Positions 8,437-16,976 of a stretch of 39,559 bases of DNA are shown one piece after another. Source of the stretch: an uncultured Gammaproteobacteria bacterium (lineage in GTDB: Bacteria; Pseudomonadota; Gammaproteobacteria; UBA4575); the NCBI GenBank assembly GCA_937922735.1, contig CALAJL010000078.1, positions 1 through 39,559 on the forward strand, in the 5' to 3' direction. The translations under genes were made by a program, and so were the position numbers. Under the pieces are notes generated by a model that had not been told where the DNA came from, searched no databases, and saw only the letters and a list, made by a program, of their open reading frames with translations. How positions within the stretch are numbered: the stretch's first letter is position 1; each line of letters starts with the position of its first letter.

Positions 8437-9093
8437 ATGTCCTATTTCATAAAATTAATAATCGGCATATTATTTTGCAGTTCTTTGATACATGCAGCAG
8501 AGCAAAAGATTTCACATATTGAGGTGATGGCTTTATTCAAAAATAAAGCCATGGTGAATATAAATAATCAGCAACATCTATTGAAAATAGGGGAACCAGC
8601 AATCTCTGGTGTCAAACTAATTGAAGCAACGAGTAAGTATGCAATCCTAGAAATCGAAGGAAAACGATCAAAATATAACCTAGGTAATCGAGTTAGTGCC
8701 AGTTACAATAAAACTATAAAAAAGAAAGTGCAGATCTATCGTGATGCGTCCAATATGTTTAGAACGGTGGGATCAATCAATGGCTATCCTGTTGATTTTC
8801 TTGTAGATACAGGCGCAACCTCCGTAGCATTAAATTCTGAACTAGCTAAACGTCTTGGGATACAATACAAACTTGATGGAGAAGAGACAGTTGTATCAAC
8901 CGCATCTGGAAAAGCACTAGCGTACTCGCTTTCACTCGATCAAGTGAAAGTAGGAGAGATAATGCTAAGGAATATAGATGCCGTTATTATAGAAGGCAAT
9001 TCTCCCTCCACGCCATTATTAGGGATGTCTTATTTAGGACGACTTAAGTTAAATAATGAAAACCAATATTTAGAATTAGAAGAAAAGTTTTAA
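8437..9093 (+). CDS. Exported retropepsin-like aspartic protease
   Basis: A 218-residue protein with an N-terminal signal peptide (hydrophobic residues about 4-20, cleavage after IHAA likely), so periplasmic or membrane attached. The C-terminal half is a clan AA, retropepsin-type domain (TIGR02281-like): the active-site motif FLVDTGATSVAL near residue 123, then LGMSYLGRL near the C-terminus, which resembles the family's conserved I-L-G-M-x-F-L. Such single-domain proteases act as dimers. The N-terminal region (about 24-95) may be a substrate-recognition or PilP/GspC-like segment, since it contains LKIGEPAISGVKLIE. It lies 23 bp after the second motor ATPase and 9 bp before the cyclase-FHA gene, so it is probably co-transcribed. 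The substrate is unknown. Confidence 0.8.
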   Translation: MSYFIKLIIGILFCSSLIHAAEQKISHIEVMALFKNKAMVNINNQQHLLKIGEPAISGVKLIEATSKYAILEIEGKRSKYNLGNRVSASYNKTIKKKVQIYRDASNMFRTVGSINGYPVDFLVDTGATSVALNSELAKRLGIQYKLDGEETVVSTASGKALAYSLSLDQVKVGEIMLRNIDAVIIEGNSPSTPLLGMSYLGRLKLNNENQYLELEEKF

Positions 9094-9102
9094 GACTACA
9101 AC

Positions 9103-9996
9103 ATGGCAAAAGACAGTAAAGACGTTACGATAATGTTCGTTGATATAGCGGGTAGCACTCGACTCTATCAAGAATATGGGGACACATTAGCCCAAGACAG
9201 TATTGCCCGTTGTTTAATCCGTATGTCTGAAATTATCAAGCGCCATAAAGGTACAGTTGTAAAATTTATTGGCGATGAAATTCTATGTTACCTGTCCGAT
9301 CCAGAATTAGCTTTCCAAGCTGCATTTAAACTTCAAGAAACTGCAAAAGAGACGGTCGATCCTAATGGAGTGCGCTTGGCATTACGCATTGGAATGCATT
9401 ATGGTTCAGCCATTGTTGAAGCGACGGATATGTTTGGTGATACGGTAAATGTGGCTGCTGCAATGAGAGATATAGCCAAAGGCGGCCAGATTATCGCCAC
9501 GGATGCTATTGTTAAACATATACCACCTGAAATTGCACATTTCACGCGACGTTATGACACTTCTCGGATTAAAGGTCGTCAAGAACAAACTGTTATCTAT
9601 GAAGTAATGTGGGAAGGTGAAGCGTCGACACAAATCCTTTCGGGTACGACAACTTTAGAAAATATGAAATCGTCAAAACTGCAATTGTCATTTCAAGATA
9701 GTGAGATTGCATTACTAGCAAATATGCCTGCTCTTACGATTGGTCGCGATTTAAATTGTGGAATTGTTATTGAAGGCAATCTAGTGTCGAGACAGCATGC
9801 TATTGTTGAATATCGACGTGGCAAATTTTTAATAAGAGATCAAAGTACTAATGGGACGTATGTGTTAACTGAAGATGGACGCAGTATTTACCTACGCAGG
9901 GAAGAATTTCCATTATGGGGCGATGGCAAAATTAGCTTAGGCAAGACTATTTTAGACCACGATGACCCAGATCTTATTCAATTTACCTCGCTTTAG
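9103..9996 (+). CDS. Class III nucleotide cyclase domain with C-terminal FHA domain
   Basis: A 297-residue soluble protein. Residues about 8-180 form a class III cyclase catalytic domain: the metal-binding Asp in FVDIAGST, the second metal site in KFIGDEIL with the purine-selecting Lys, and GDTVN with the catalytic Asn. The usual N-x-A-A-R signature reads N-V-A-A-A-M-R, so Ala replaces the transition-state Arg. Residues about 195-290 form an FHA domain with GRDLNCGIVI, SRQHA and NGTYV, the classic phosphothreonine-binding residues. FHA domains read the phosphorylation made by Hanks-type kinases, and such a kinase starts the same gene run, so the pair is likely functional together. Whether the cyclase makes cAMP, or nothing, is uncertain. 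Confidence 0.87.
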   Translation: MAKDSKDVTIMFVDIAGSTRLYQEYGDTLAQDSIARCLIRMSEIIKRHKGTVVKFIGDEILCYLSDPELAFQAAFKLQETAKETVDPNGVRLALRIGMHYGSAIVEATDMFGDTVNVAAAMRDIAKGGQIIATDAIVKHIPPEIAHFTRRYDTSRIKGRQEQTVIYEVMWEGEASTQILSGTTTLENMKSSKLQLSFQDSEIALLANMPALTIGRDLNCGIVIEGNLVSRQHAIVEYRRGKFLIRDQSTNGTYVLTEDGRSIYLRREEFPLWGDGKISLGKTILDHDDPDLIQFTSL

Positions 9997-10036
9997 TTCA
10001 GTATTATCCACTGTACAATATAAATTCTGAATATCG

Positions 10037-10056
10037 AGCTTTCTCATTTGAAAGCT
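10037..10056 (+). terminator. Hairpin between cyclase-FHA gene and gltX
   Basis: A perfect 7 bp stem (AGCTTTC / GAAAGCT, loop TCATTT) in the 88 bp gap. Only a weak T-rich tail follows, so it could be a weak terminator or a leader hairpin of gltX. A TATAAA at 10019-10024 just upstream could be a -10 box for gltX, but no good -35 is seen. Confidence 0.35.
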
Positions 10057-10084
10057 TATTGCCTAATAACTCATTTATACAAAT

Positions 10085-11491
10085 ATGAAAGTACGTACAC
10101 GTTTTGCACCTAGTCCTACTGGTTTTTTGCATATTGGTGGTGCGCGAACTGCGTTGTTCAATTGGTTATTTGCACGCAAATTTAAAGGAGAATATGTATT
10201 AAGAATTGAAGATACCGATAAAGAACGCTCAAAGACTGAGTTTACTGAAGATATATTATCTAGCTTATCATGGTTAAATATTAACTCAGATATAGCGCCA
10301 ATATATCAGTCAAAAAGATCTGATATATATCAAGAAACTATCCAAAAATTAATCAGAGAAGACAAAGCTTATTATTGTTATTGTTCAAGAGAGCGTTTAG
10401 ATGAGTTGCGTGAGAGTCAGATAAAGAATAAACAAAAACCTAGATACGATGGAACTTGTCGAAACATAGAAAATACACCTGGAACCCATGACCATCCAGT
10501 GGTGAGGCTTAAAAATCCTTCAAATGGAAAAGTGCTACTTAATGATCAAGTAAGAGGGGAAGTAAGTGTGGAAAATTCTGAGCTTGATGACTTAATATTA
10601 GCGCGCTCAGATGGATCACCCACGTATCATTTAACTGTAGTGGTAGATGATATCGATATGGAGATTACACATGTAATACGTGGTGATGATCATTTAAATA
10701 ATACTTTTCGACAACATAATATTTTTCTAGCATTGGGTGAAACTCCACCAATTTATGCACATATTCCTCTAATACACGGTACCGATGGGAAACGCTTATC
10801 TAAAAGACATGGTGCTGTTTCCGTTAATCAATATAGAGATAATGGTTTCCTGGCAAGTGGTTTACTTAATTATCTTGTGCGTTTGGGTTGGTCTCATGGT
10901 GATAAAGAATTATTCAGTATTGAGGAAATGATAGAAGAATTTAACTTAGATTCCATACAACAATCTGCAGCTACTTTTGATATTGATAAGCTGCAGTGGG
11001 TTAATCAACAACACATGAAAGACACTTTAGGTGCTGATATAGAAAATACATTAAAGGAATACTTCTCTACTCATAATTATATGTTCGATGATCAACCAAG
11101 CTTAATGAATTTATATGATGCAATGAAAGATCGATGTAAAACATTACAAGAGTTATGTACAGCAAGTGAATTTTTGTATTCAGATATTAGGCAATATGAT
11201 GATAAAGCTGCTAAGAAGCATTTCACTCAAGACAAGATTGAAATACTTAATGCCCTTAAAACAAGGCTGATCAATATTGATAATTGGAAAGCAGAGAATA
11301 TCCATACAGAAGTTAAGTCAACAGCTGATGCAATGGACTTAAAATTAGGCAATGTCGCACCAGTATTACGACTTGCTGTTACGGGAGGTGCTAATTCGCC
11401 GTCAATTGATTTAACATTAGAACTATTAGGTGCGAAAAAGACCATTAACCGTATCGAACGAGCGATTGAATATATTTCGTCTACAGTATAA
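10085..11491 (+). CDS. gltX: Glutamyl-tRNA synthetase
   Basis: Class I aminoacyl-tRNA synthetase that charges tRNA-Glu. The 468-residue protein has the N-terminal RFAPSPTGFLHIGGARTALFN with the HIGH-type signature (HIGG), LRIEDTD, the zinc site C-Y-C followed by R-Y-D-G-T-C (Cys, Cys, Tyr, Cys, all conserved as in the E. coli enzyme), and the KMSKS-type loop KRLSKRHGA. The C-terminal half is the helical anticodon-binding region, ending in LELLGAKKTINRIERAI. Length matches the family. The start is given by the canonical M-K-V-R-T-R-F-A-P-S-P; no Shine-Dalgarno is seen. A tRNA-Ala gene follows 26 bp downstream, as in E. coli, where alaW-alaX lie near gltX. A tRNA-Glu gene is also present in this window. 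Confidence 0.97.
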   Translation: MKVRTRFAPSPTGFLHIGGARTALFNWLFARKFKGEYVLRIEDTDKERSKTEFTEDILSSLSWLNINSDIAPIYQSKRSDIYQETIQKLIREDKAYYCYCSRERLDELRESQIKNKQKPRYDGTCRNIENTPGTHDHPVVRLKNPSNGKVLLNDQVRGEVSVENSELDDLILARSDGSPTYHLTVVVDDIDMEITHVIRGDDHLNNTFRQHNIFLALGETPPIYAHIPLIHGTDGKRLSKRHGAVSVNQYRDNGFLASGLLNYLVRLGWSHGDKELFSIEEMIEEFNLDSIQQSAATFDIDKLQWVNQQHMKDTLGADIENTLKEYFSTHNYMFDDQPSLMNLYDAMKDRCKTLQELCTASEFLYSDIRQYDDKAAKKHFTQDKIEILNALKTRLINIDNWKAENIHTEVKSTADAMDLKLGNVAPVLRLAVTGGANSPSIDLTLELLGAKKTINRIERAIEYISSTV

Positions 11492-11517
11492 ATTGGTACA
11501 GCAGTCAAATAAGATTA

Positions 11518-11593
11518 GGGGCTATAGCTCAGCTGGGAGAGCGCTTGCGTGGCACGCAAGAGGTCGGCGGTTCGATCCCGCCTAGCTCCACCA
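11518..11593 (+). tRNA. tRNA-Ala (anticodon GGC)
   Basis: A 76-nt cloverleaf with encoded CCA. The acceptor stem GGGGCTA pairs with TAGCTCC, the D arm is AGCTCAGCTGGGAGAGC, and the anticodon stem CTTGC/GCAAG encloses the loop GTGGCAC (anticodon GGC). The T arm is GGCGG-TTCGATC-CCGCC. It is unbroken and probably co-transcribed with gltX. Confidence 0.97.
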
Positions 11594-11620
11594 CATTATT
11601 GATAGATTATTGATTATACA

Positions 11621-11836
11621 ATGGCAATTAATCCAATTATTAACGATCGTCGAAATAGGCCGGAAAGGAGAAATGGTGGCGTTGTTAGTCAGTTCCCAAT
11701 TTTAACGGAACATGGACTAAACATTCGTAAGGATCGTAGAGCTATTCCAGAGCGACGAATTTCAAATATTGTAGTGAAAGAGTGGTTCGTTAAAGAATCG
11801 ATATTTAAGACGCTTTTCCAACCTAAGAATAAGTAA
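11621..11836 (+). CDS. Small basic conserved hypothetical protein with D-R-R motifs
   Basis: A 71-residue, Arg-rich protein starting 27 bp after tRNA-Ala. It contains two similar basic blocks, NDRRNRPERR near residue 8 and KDRRAIPERRISN near residue 37, which look like an internal repeat. Small proteins with spaced D-R-R/E-R-R motifs occur in many gammaproteobacteria without known function. There is no signal peptide, membrane segment or Cys. It faces gspN convergently, with only 19 bp between the stops. I do not recognise a named family. Confidence 0.6.
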   Translation: MAINPIINDRRNRPERRNGGVVSQFPILTEHGLNIRKDRRAIPERRISNIVVKEWFVKESIFKTLFQPKNK

Positions 11837-11855
11837 ACACGAAATATAATATTTT

Positions 11856-12596
11856 CTATATTCCTAATTGTCCTTTGTGGACTAATTTTACACGATCTTC
11901 ATCAATTTTTTCACCAATCAGTTGTACAGTTTGAATAACATTGTCAGGTGTGCGTGCATTCCTTGAGACAGTTAAATCTGCACTATAAACACCGTTAGTT
12001 GCTATTAGAACCACACCATTTATATCCAATTCACCATTTTGATTATTTAAATAGATTTGGAATCCATCGTCGATTGGCGTGAATTCACTACTAACATCTC
12101 CGAGATTAAGCGTGATAAAACCTAAGATGCTCGTATTAGTTGTTTCTAAGACTCCATCAGCATTAGAGGGTATACCATTTGTTAAGTTTAAGTTTTTAAA
12201 TTTAGCATCAAAGTTTCCACTGACTGTTAGTCCATAACGTTCAAAATAAGGCGCAAGTAATGAAAGATCACCTTTGAGGTCTATGTCCTTGTTTTGCACC
12301 TTAGAACCAGAATAAGTGGTTTCTAGCGCACCTGCTAAATTATTAGAGTCAAACGAAATATCTGCTTGCACTTTCCCGGTTAACAAACTTAAAGGTTTTG
12401 TCGTCCATTTCGTATTCTGCAGTCCAATTTTATCAATGATAATGGTTTGGACATTTCCTTTTAATAGGGTGCCATTTAAACCATTAGTGGTGATATTATT
12501 TGGCAAGTACTTTTCAATTATTGAAGCCGGTGCAAAATATCCGATTGCGCCCGCGAAAATTACTAACGCTAAAATAAGTTTTATTAGTATTTTCAT
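11856..12596 (-). CDS. gspN: Type II secretion system protein N
   Basis: A 246-residue inner-membrane-anchored periplasmic protein, the last gene of the gsp operon. An N-terminal hydrophobic segment (residues about 4-24) is followed by the GspN-type region GTLLKGNVQTIIIDKIGLQNTKWT..PLSLLTGKVQADI, repeated beta-rich blocks and a C-terminal NARTPDNVIQTVQLIGEKI. GspN is not essential in all species; it resembles AsmA-like or bridging proteins and may link inner and outer membrane parts. It starts 2 bp downstream of the gspM stop, so it is co-translated with gspM. Identification rests on position plus these segments. Confidence 0.88.
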   Translation of the reverse strand: MKILIKLILALVIFAGAIGYFAPASIIEKYLPNNITTNGLNGTLLKGNVQTIIIDKIGLQNTKWTTKPLSLLTGKVQADISFDSNNLAGALETTYSGSKVQNKDIDLKGDLSLLAPYFERYGLTVSGNFDAKFKNLNLTNGIPSNADGVLETTNTSILGFITLNLGDVSSEFTPIDDGFQIYLNNQNGELDINGVVLIATNGVYSADLTVSRNARTPDNVIQTVQLIGEKIDEDRVKLVHKGQLGI

Positions 12597-12598
12597 AT

Positions 12599-13084
12599 TT
12601 ACCTTACTAGAGTGACTTTCCCTGTTACTTTGCCTACCTGATCTGAACGATTCAATGATGCATCTGCTACTTCAATAGTATTTCTTCTTTCTAGTTCACC
12701 GAGTAATACAATAAGATAATCAAATGCAATATCTTCTACCCAGATTTGAACGTTATTTTCACCTTTAGGCTCAATTCTTGTGATTGCAGGTCGAATTCCC
12801 ATTTGCTTCGCTCCGGTATCGACTACAGCAAGCAGTGAACGCCCATCATTTACTTTATTAAATAAGTTGGGATTAATACGTTTTAAATGCTCAACTTCTT
12901 GTTTCTTTATAGCCATCCATGTAACTGTGTCGCGCTTTACTTCAACCCGTTTTTGTTTTTCATCTCTGCTAGATGCAATAGGTGACCATATGGCTAAGTA
13001 TACGATTGACAGTGCAACCAATACGGCTGCCACTAGTATCATATAGCGTTCTCTTGCTTGAAGTGTTTCCCACCAATCTTTCAT
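12599..13084 (-). CDS. gspM: Type II secretion system protein M
   Basis: A 161-residue bitopic inner-membrane protein that pairs with GspL in the assembly platform. The short cytoplasmic stretch MKDWWETLQARERYMI, a transmembrane helix at residues about 17-36 and a periplasmic ferredoxin-like domain are typical of GspM (W-W..L..RER.ML motif). Its ATG overlaps the gspL stop by 4 bp, indicating translational coupling with its partner GspL. Length is normal for the family. Confidence 0.92.
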   Translation of the reverse strand: MKDWWETLQARERYMILVAAVLVALSIVYLAIWSPIASSRDEKQKRVEVKRDTVTWMAIKKQEVEHLKRINPNLFNKVNDGRSLLAVVDTGAKQMGIRPAITRIEPKGENNVQIWVEDIAFDYLIVLLGELERRNTIEVADASLNRSDQVGKVTGKVTLVR

Positions 13085-14334
13085 TTTGCATCTCCTTTAA
13101 CAACAACCAGCTTGGCAGCTACTGTTGTACCTTGGGTATTCGCTGACTGAATATCTGCTGTATAGTTCTTGCTTTTCAAGGTTTGTTTGACGCTATCGAG
13201 AATTTGCACATCGGGTGTTTTTACATTCATATTTAAAGTGCCTTCTCTATAAATCATCGTATCAATATCAACTTTTCCAGCTTGTTTCATTGATTCTCCA
13301 CTTAGAGCCAATAGCTCCATAAATCCTGCTTGAGACCCAGAGCTTGTTGTATCTAGAAAGTTCTTTAATCTCGCTTCCATTTTAGTGCGTGCACTATCAG
13401 CTGAAACATTTTGCATATCTGGGAAGATTTGCTTCATGATCTGAGTGATTTGTAAATCTAGATTTTTTTCTTGTTTATTTAGTCTAGAGTGATCAATAAA
13501 AACTGACATAAATGAAAGTGCAATCCACACGCCAAACAACATGGCTGCTACTTTCCAAGGACCTAACTGTTGATGCTTTTTATCTTTATTTTTATAGTTT
13601 GCCTGTAAAAGATTTATGCATTCATTCTCGTCTAGACCATCAGCAAACAAGCCAGGAGGGCAGTCATCTAACTCATTCATGCTGATAGGCAGATTAAGTT
13701 TTTTAATACCTGTCTGTTGATCGTCACAACAGTATACGTTGAGTTCTGCTGGTGTTATCTCAGCTTGTCGTAATGACGAGGTAAGCATTTGTTGAAGATT
13801 GTGCAGGTCAATTGTAAAACCTTTATATTTTTCTGTACGAACAAGTGCACGTTCATCTTCAATTAATATAGTCCATGTGCCTTCTCTAAAGGGTAGGCCA
13901 AACACATCTGCTGTTAATAGATCCGGATAAATGCCAACTTCAGAAAGCTCATCTAAGATGACATCTAATGCATTCTTATCTATTACGGCAACTGGAAAAT
14001 CATTGTCACCATATCGTTGCCCTAAAGCGAAGTGTAAATCTTCAATATCATCTGCAAGTTCTTCTTCAAGTGCAAAGGGTACTGCCTTTAATAGATGTTT
14101 TTGTTTACGTGCTCTCGTATTAACACTGGTTAGTAACATTTGTTCCAATGGCAATAATACGATTACATTTGCATTCTGAGTTACGGTAGATACTTGTTCC
14201 AAACGCGCCTCAGCTCCTCTGGTGATGGGAACACCTTCTTCATCTAACTTAATCCATTTAACAAAATGAGGGGCTTCACCTTCAGAGTTCTGTAGCAAAT
14301 CACCTTGTATATATATAATTACGGTCTCTTCCAT
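13081..14334 (-). CDS. gspL: Type II secretion system protein L
   Basis: A 417-residue inner-membrane protein. The N-terminal cytoplasmic actin-like domain (residues about 1-265) recruits the ATPase GspE; it contains VIVLLPLEQMLLTSVNTRARKQKHLLKAVPFALEEELADDIEDLHFALG, a hallmark GspL/PilM-like stretch. A single transmembrane segment at about 275-292 (PWKVAAMLFGVWIALSFMS) leads to a periplasmic ferredoxin-like domain that contacts GspM. Its stop overlaps the gspM start. A 50 bp gap separates it from gspK upstream. Confidence 0.94.
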   Translation of the reverse strand: MEETVIIYIQGDLLQNSEGEAPHFVKWIKLDEEGVPITRGAEARLEQVSTVTQNANVIVLLPLEQMLLTSVNTRARKQKHLLKAVPFALEEELADDIEDLHFALGQRYGDNDFPVAVIDKNALDVILDELSEVGIYPDLLTADVFGLPFREGTWTILIEDERALVRTEKYKGFTIDLHNLQQMLTSSLRQAEITPAELNVYCCDDQQTGIKKLNLPISMNELDDCPPGLFADGLDENECINLLQANYKNKDKKHQQLGPWKVAAMLFGVWIALSFMSVFIDHSRLNKQEKNLDLQITQIMKQIFPDMQNVSADSARTKMEARLKNFLDTTSSGSQAGFMELLALSGESMKQAGKVDIDTMIYREGTLNMNVKTPDVQILDSVKQTLKSKNYTADIQSANTQGTTVAAKLVVVKGDAK

Positions 14335-14384
14335 AAAATTTCTCTTTACATTAACTTTTCAGTACTTTGGGCCAAGGCTTGTGC

Positions 14385-15338
14385 TTAAAGCTTTTGGCTG
14401 CGTTTAATTATTCTTAAGTTATTGCCCCCACCACGATAAATCATGCTCACCATCTTCACTTGACTATTTCCAATGACGCATCGCGTGTTTAATAAAAAAT
14501 GATTGCTACCCACAGCAATTGGGCTATTTTGTATATCTGCGGTCAGTCCTCTTTGAGTGAGAAAGTTTACAAACTCTTGTGGATTTTTAAAGGGTTTGTC
14601 CTCACGTTCCTCAACCAGTTCTTGTCCAATACCTTGTGGAATATTTGGACCCAACGTTTCAAGCACTTCTGCAGATGCAGTATTAATGTTTAACGTTGCA
14701 TTTAAATCTGCTAATGCTGTGACATGAGGTAATAGTTTAAAATACATTTCGTCCGTAATTCCATGAACTAAACGCAACTCTGAAATATCACTCATAGGTT
14801 GATCTGCAGGTAGATATGAAACCTCTAAACGACTATAAACATCTGCTTCCGCTCCTTCAGGACATTCCGGATTAGAAGTATCAGAGTCAATCCAATCAAT
14901 AATTGCACATACCAATCCTGGACTAATATCAAGTTTGGAAAATAGGCGTTCAAAGCGCACTTTCATTGTATTATTTACGGTGTTACCTTGCTTGAGTAAA
15001 TTGATATTTAATTTACCTTGAGCGTCTTCGAGCTTACCTTCTATATAACCACTTGGTAACGGAAATACTAAAGGTTCATTATTATTCCACCAAGCCTCAT
15101 CAAAGCCATCATAATCTCTGCTATCTTCTTGATCTCTGGCGAGAATAGCCATCGCCCATTCTTCCGCACCTTTCGCATAAGACCAAGCTTGACCGCTGTT
15201 AAATGCTGTCACTGTACGACGGAAATTTAACTCATAGTTTTCTGCAATGGATACCGAGGCAATGACAGCCAAAGACACAATTAATACGGCCGTGATTAAT
15301 GCGACGCCACCTTGTTTGTTTCTAGAGGTATGTTTCAT
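14385..15338 (-). CDS. gspK: Type II secretion system minor pseudopilin K
   Basis: A minor pseudopilin that caps the pseudopilus tip with GspI and GspJ. The prepilin leader ends in K-Q-G-G before V-A-L-I-T-A-V-L-I-V, the usual GspK cleavage context; note Val rather than Phe at +1, as normal for GspK, and absence of the Glu5 found in other pseudopilins. The large insert (about residues 80-260) includes GKLNINLL and INTASAEVL, helix-hairpin-like GspK motifs. A TTG at 15353 overlapping the gspJ stop would add five residues; I prefer ATG 15338 because it gives a normal 11-residue leader, but the TTG start (TTGA overlap) is possible. About 317 residues. Confidence 0.93.
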   Translation of the reverse strand: MKHTSRNKQGGVALITAVLIVSLAVIASVSIAENYELNFRRTVTAFNSGQAWSYAKGAEEWAMAILARDQEDSRDYDGFDEAWWNNNEPLVFPLPSGYIEGKLEDAQGKLNINLLKQGNTVNNTMKVRFERLFSKLDISPGLVCAIIDWIDSDTSNPECPEGAEADVYSRLEVSYLPADQPMSDISELRLVHGITDEMYFKLLPHVTALADLNATLNINTASAEVLETLGPNIPQGIGQELVEEREDKPFKNPQEFVNFLTQRGLTADIQNSPIAVGSNHFLLNTRCVIGNSQVKMVSMIYRGGGNNLRIIKRSQKL

Positions 15339-15349
15339 ATTTGCAATAA

Positions 15350-15988
15350 TCAAGACGTTGTTGGTGCAGCGAACAAACGTCTTATTTCTTCCATTCGTTC
15401 TAACTTAATCGTTACTTCTAAGGCGTGAGGAATCTCATATTGAGGAACTGAACCAATTTGTTGCGCGGCGTTACTATTGAGAGGAGGCCAAGTGGTATGC
15501 CATTGGCCAGCACGATAATATCTCATTTTAATTGATTCGACGCCTTCGAGTAGCTCCGTAGTAAAATATTCTTCAGCGATTGCACCATCTAATTGTCCCC
15601 ATGTATGTCGTTTCAAAACAGTTTCGTCTAACTCATAAGACACACGTTGCATTTTGCTTCTAATAAGGTTGGCAGGGTTTCGCCAGCCAGCATGGGTAAA
15701 GCTAAATACCTTTTCTTCATCACCTACAAATGCAGGCTGAATATCTGAATATTGATTCCGTATGGAACGATTAATCATTTGATTGATATCTTTTTCAAAA
15801 TATCTAAAGGCTAATTGCATATCCCTTAATTGATCAGATGAGCTCTTTAAGTAACTTTGACCTTTCAAAACATAATTGATACCACCATAGGCCATAACGG
15901 AAACTACACTAAATATAAAGATTGCAATCATCATTTCGATGAGCGTAAATCCGGTTTGTGTATTAAATTTCAATTGCATCTTCATCAC
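15350..15988 (-). CDS. gspJ: Type II secretion system minor pseudopilin J
   Basis: A 212-residue minor pseudopilin. The leader ends T-Q-T-G, then F-T-L-I-E-M-M-I-A-I-F, with Glu at +5, the standard PilD/GspO processing site. A hydrophobic helix follows and then a beta-rich domain with FRYFEKDINQM and GVESIKMRYY, recurrent in GspJ. It forms the tip complex with GspI and GspK and is encoded directly upstream of gspK. The start could also be the fourth codon (Met); both give an acceptable leader. Confidence 0.94.
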   Translation of the reverse strand: MMKMQLKFNTQTGFTLIEMMIAIFIFSVVSVMAYGGINYVLKGQSYLKSSSDQLRDMQLAFRYFEKDINQMINRSIRNQYSDIQPAFVGDEEKVFSFTHAGWRNPANLIRSKMQRVSYELDETVLKRHTWGQLDGAIAEEYFTTELLEGVESIKMRYYRAGQWHTTWPPLNSNAAQQIGSVPQYEIPHALEVTIKLERMEEIRRLFAAPTTS

Positions 15989-15998
15989 TATTAGTACT

Positions 15999-16379
15999 TT
16001 ATTTAGGATTAAACATTAAAGTAACCAACGTGGCATAATTTTGTGCTGACTTATCTTTATCTTTTCGTACATATACTTCTACTCGACTTGTATCTGGGTC
16101 TTCTGTACCTTCGATTTTTCTTGTCCAATGCCAAGTCATACCTGCTAACTCTTCTTCACCATCGGTAAAACCAGTTTTTGGATTACCAGTTGTAAGTTCA
16201 ATTTCAGCGATTTGGTTTTGTGCTACCCAATACGCAAAAGTTTTATCTCTTAAATGAATGGTATTTGAGGTGGTTGTGGTAACCGTTTTTATTACTGCCG
16301 CCATGCCTAGTGCTATAACCGCTAGCGCCACCATAACTTCTAGCAAGGTAAAGCCTTTTTGAATATTAGAAGAATTCAA
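15999..16379 (-). CDS. gspI: Type II secretion system minor pseudopilin I
   Basis: A 126-residue minor pseudopilin. The leader M-N-S-S-N-I-Q-K-G is followed by F-T-L-L-E-V-M-V-A-L-A, with Glu at +5. Later signature: FAYWVAQNQIAEIEL followed by GMTWHWTRKIEGTEDP, the GspI core. Length is typical. It is encoded 10 bp upstream of gspJ and only 2 bp downstream of gspH. Confidence 0.95.
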   Translation of the reverse strand: MNSSNIQKGFTLLEVMVALAVIALGMAAVIKTVTTTTSNTIHLRDKTFAYWVAQNQIAEIELTTGNPKTGFTDGEEELAGMTWHWTRKIEGTEDPDTSRVEVYVRKDKDKSAQNYATLVTLMFNPK

Positions 16380-16381
16380 GA

Positions 16382-16945
16382 TCAGTTCACCGCATTAATT
16401 TCATATTTACCATTTCCAGCCATAGTCATTTTAAAGACATGATCTATATCATCGGTTAGCTGAAGCTCAAATGGACTTATAGATCCATCGGACAGTACAA
16501 ATACATGAGGCGTTATTTCTTTTAGATTGGCAGCAGAAAAATTTACCTGAACACCTTCTAGAAATAACTCATACTGTAGGCCATCGGGTAGGGTGCGTTT
16601 TGATAATATTCGGTCTCCTTCGATCGGTTTCCAAACTGATTTTTCCTTTCTGTCTTTATCAACTACAGATGTTAACTTATAAAAGGCATAACTATCTTTT
16701 GTAAAAAGTATTCCTAGCTCTTCAGAATCAAAGATGGCTTGTTCTTTTGCTAACTCGATTAACGCAGCTAGTTGCTGAGATTTATGTGACATTCGATCTG
16801 CTTGGTTGTCACCAAAGGCAAGCGTTGCAAAGGACACAGCTATACCAATAATGACAATCACTACTAATAATTCTAGTAACGAAAACCCAGAATTACGTTT
16901 ACTTGTTGTAACATGACCAGTGAAATTTTGTTGTAAATAATACAT
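16382..16945 (-). CDS. gspH: Type II secretion system minor pseudopilin H
   Basis: A 187-residue pseudopilin. A leader of about 19 residues ends K-R-N-S-G, followed by F-S-L-L-E-L-L-V-V-I-V with Glu at +5. The rest is the GspH domain, with IELAKEQAIFDSEELGILF and VLSDGSISPFEL, matching family conserved blocks. It lies between gspG (31 bp away) and gspI (2 bp away). The leader is longer than average, but no later Met precedes the cleavage site in frame. Confidence 0.92.
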   Translation of the reverse strand: MYYLQQNFTGHVTTSKRNSGFSLLELLVVIVIIGIAVSFATLAFGDNQADRMSHKSQQLAALIELAKEQAIFDSEELGILFTKDSYAFYKLTSVVDKDRKEKSVWKPIEGDRILSKRTLPDGLQYELFLEGVQVNFSAANLKEITPHVFVLSDGSISPFELQLTDDIDHVFKMTMAGNGKYEINAVN

Positions 16946-16976
16946 ACATTTAACTAAGCATGATGATTTAGCTAAA

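Noticed and set aside
9406-9633. 75-codon antisense open frame in the cyclase gene
   Set aside because: Shadow of a well-supported coding region; no ribosome site or homology signal.
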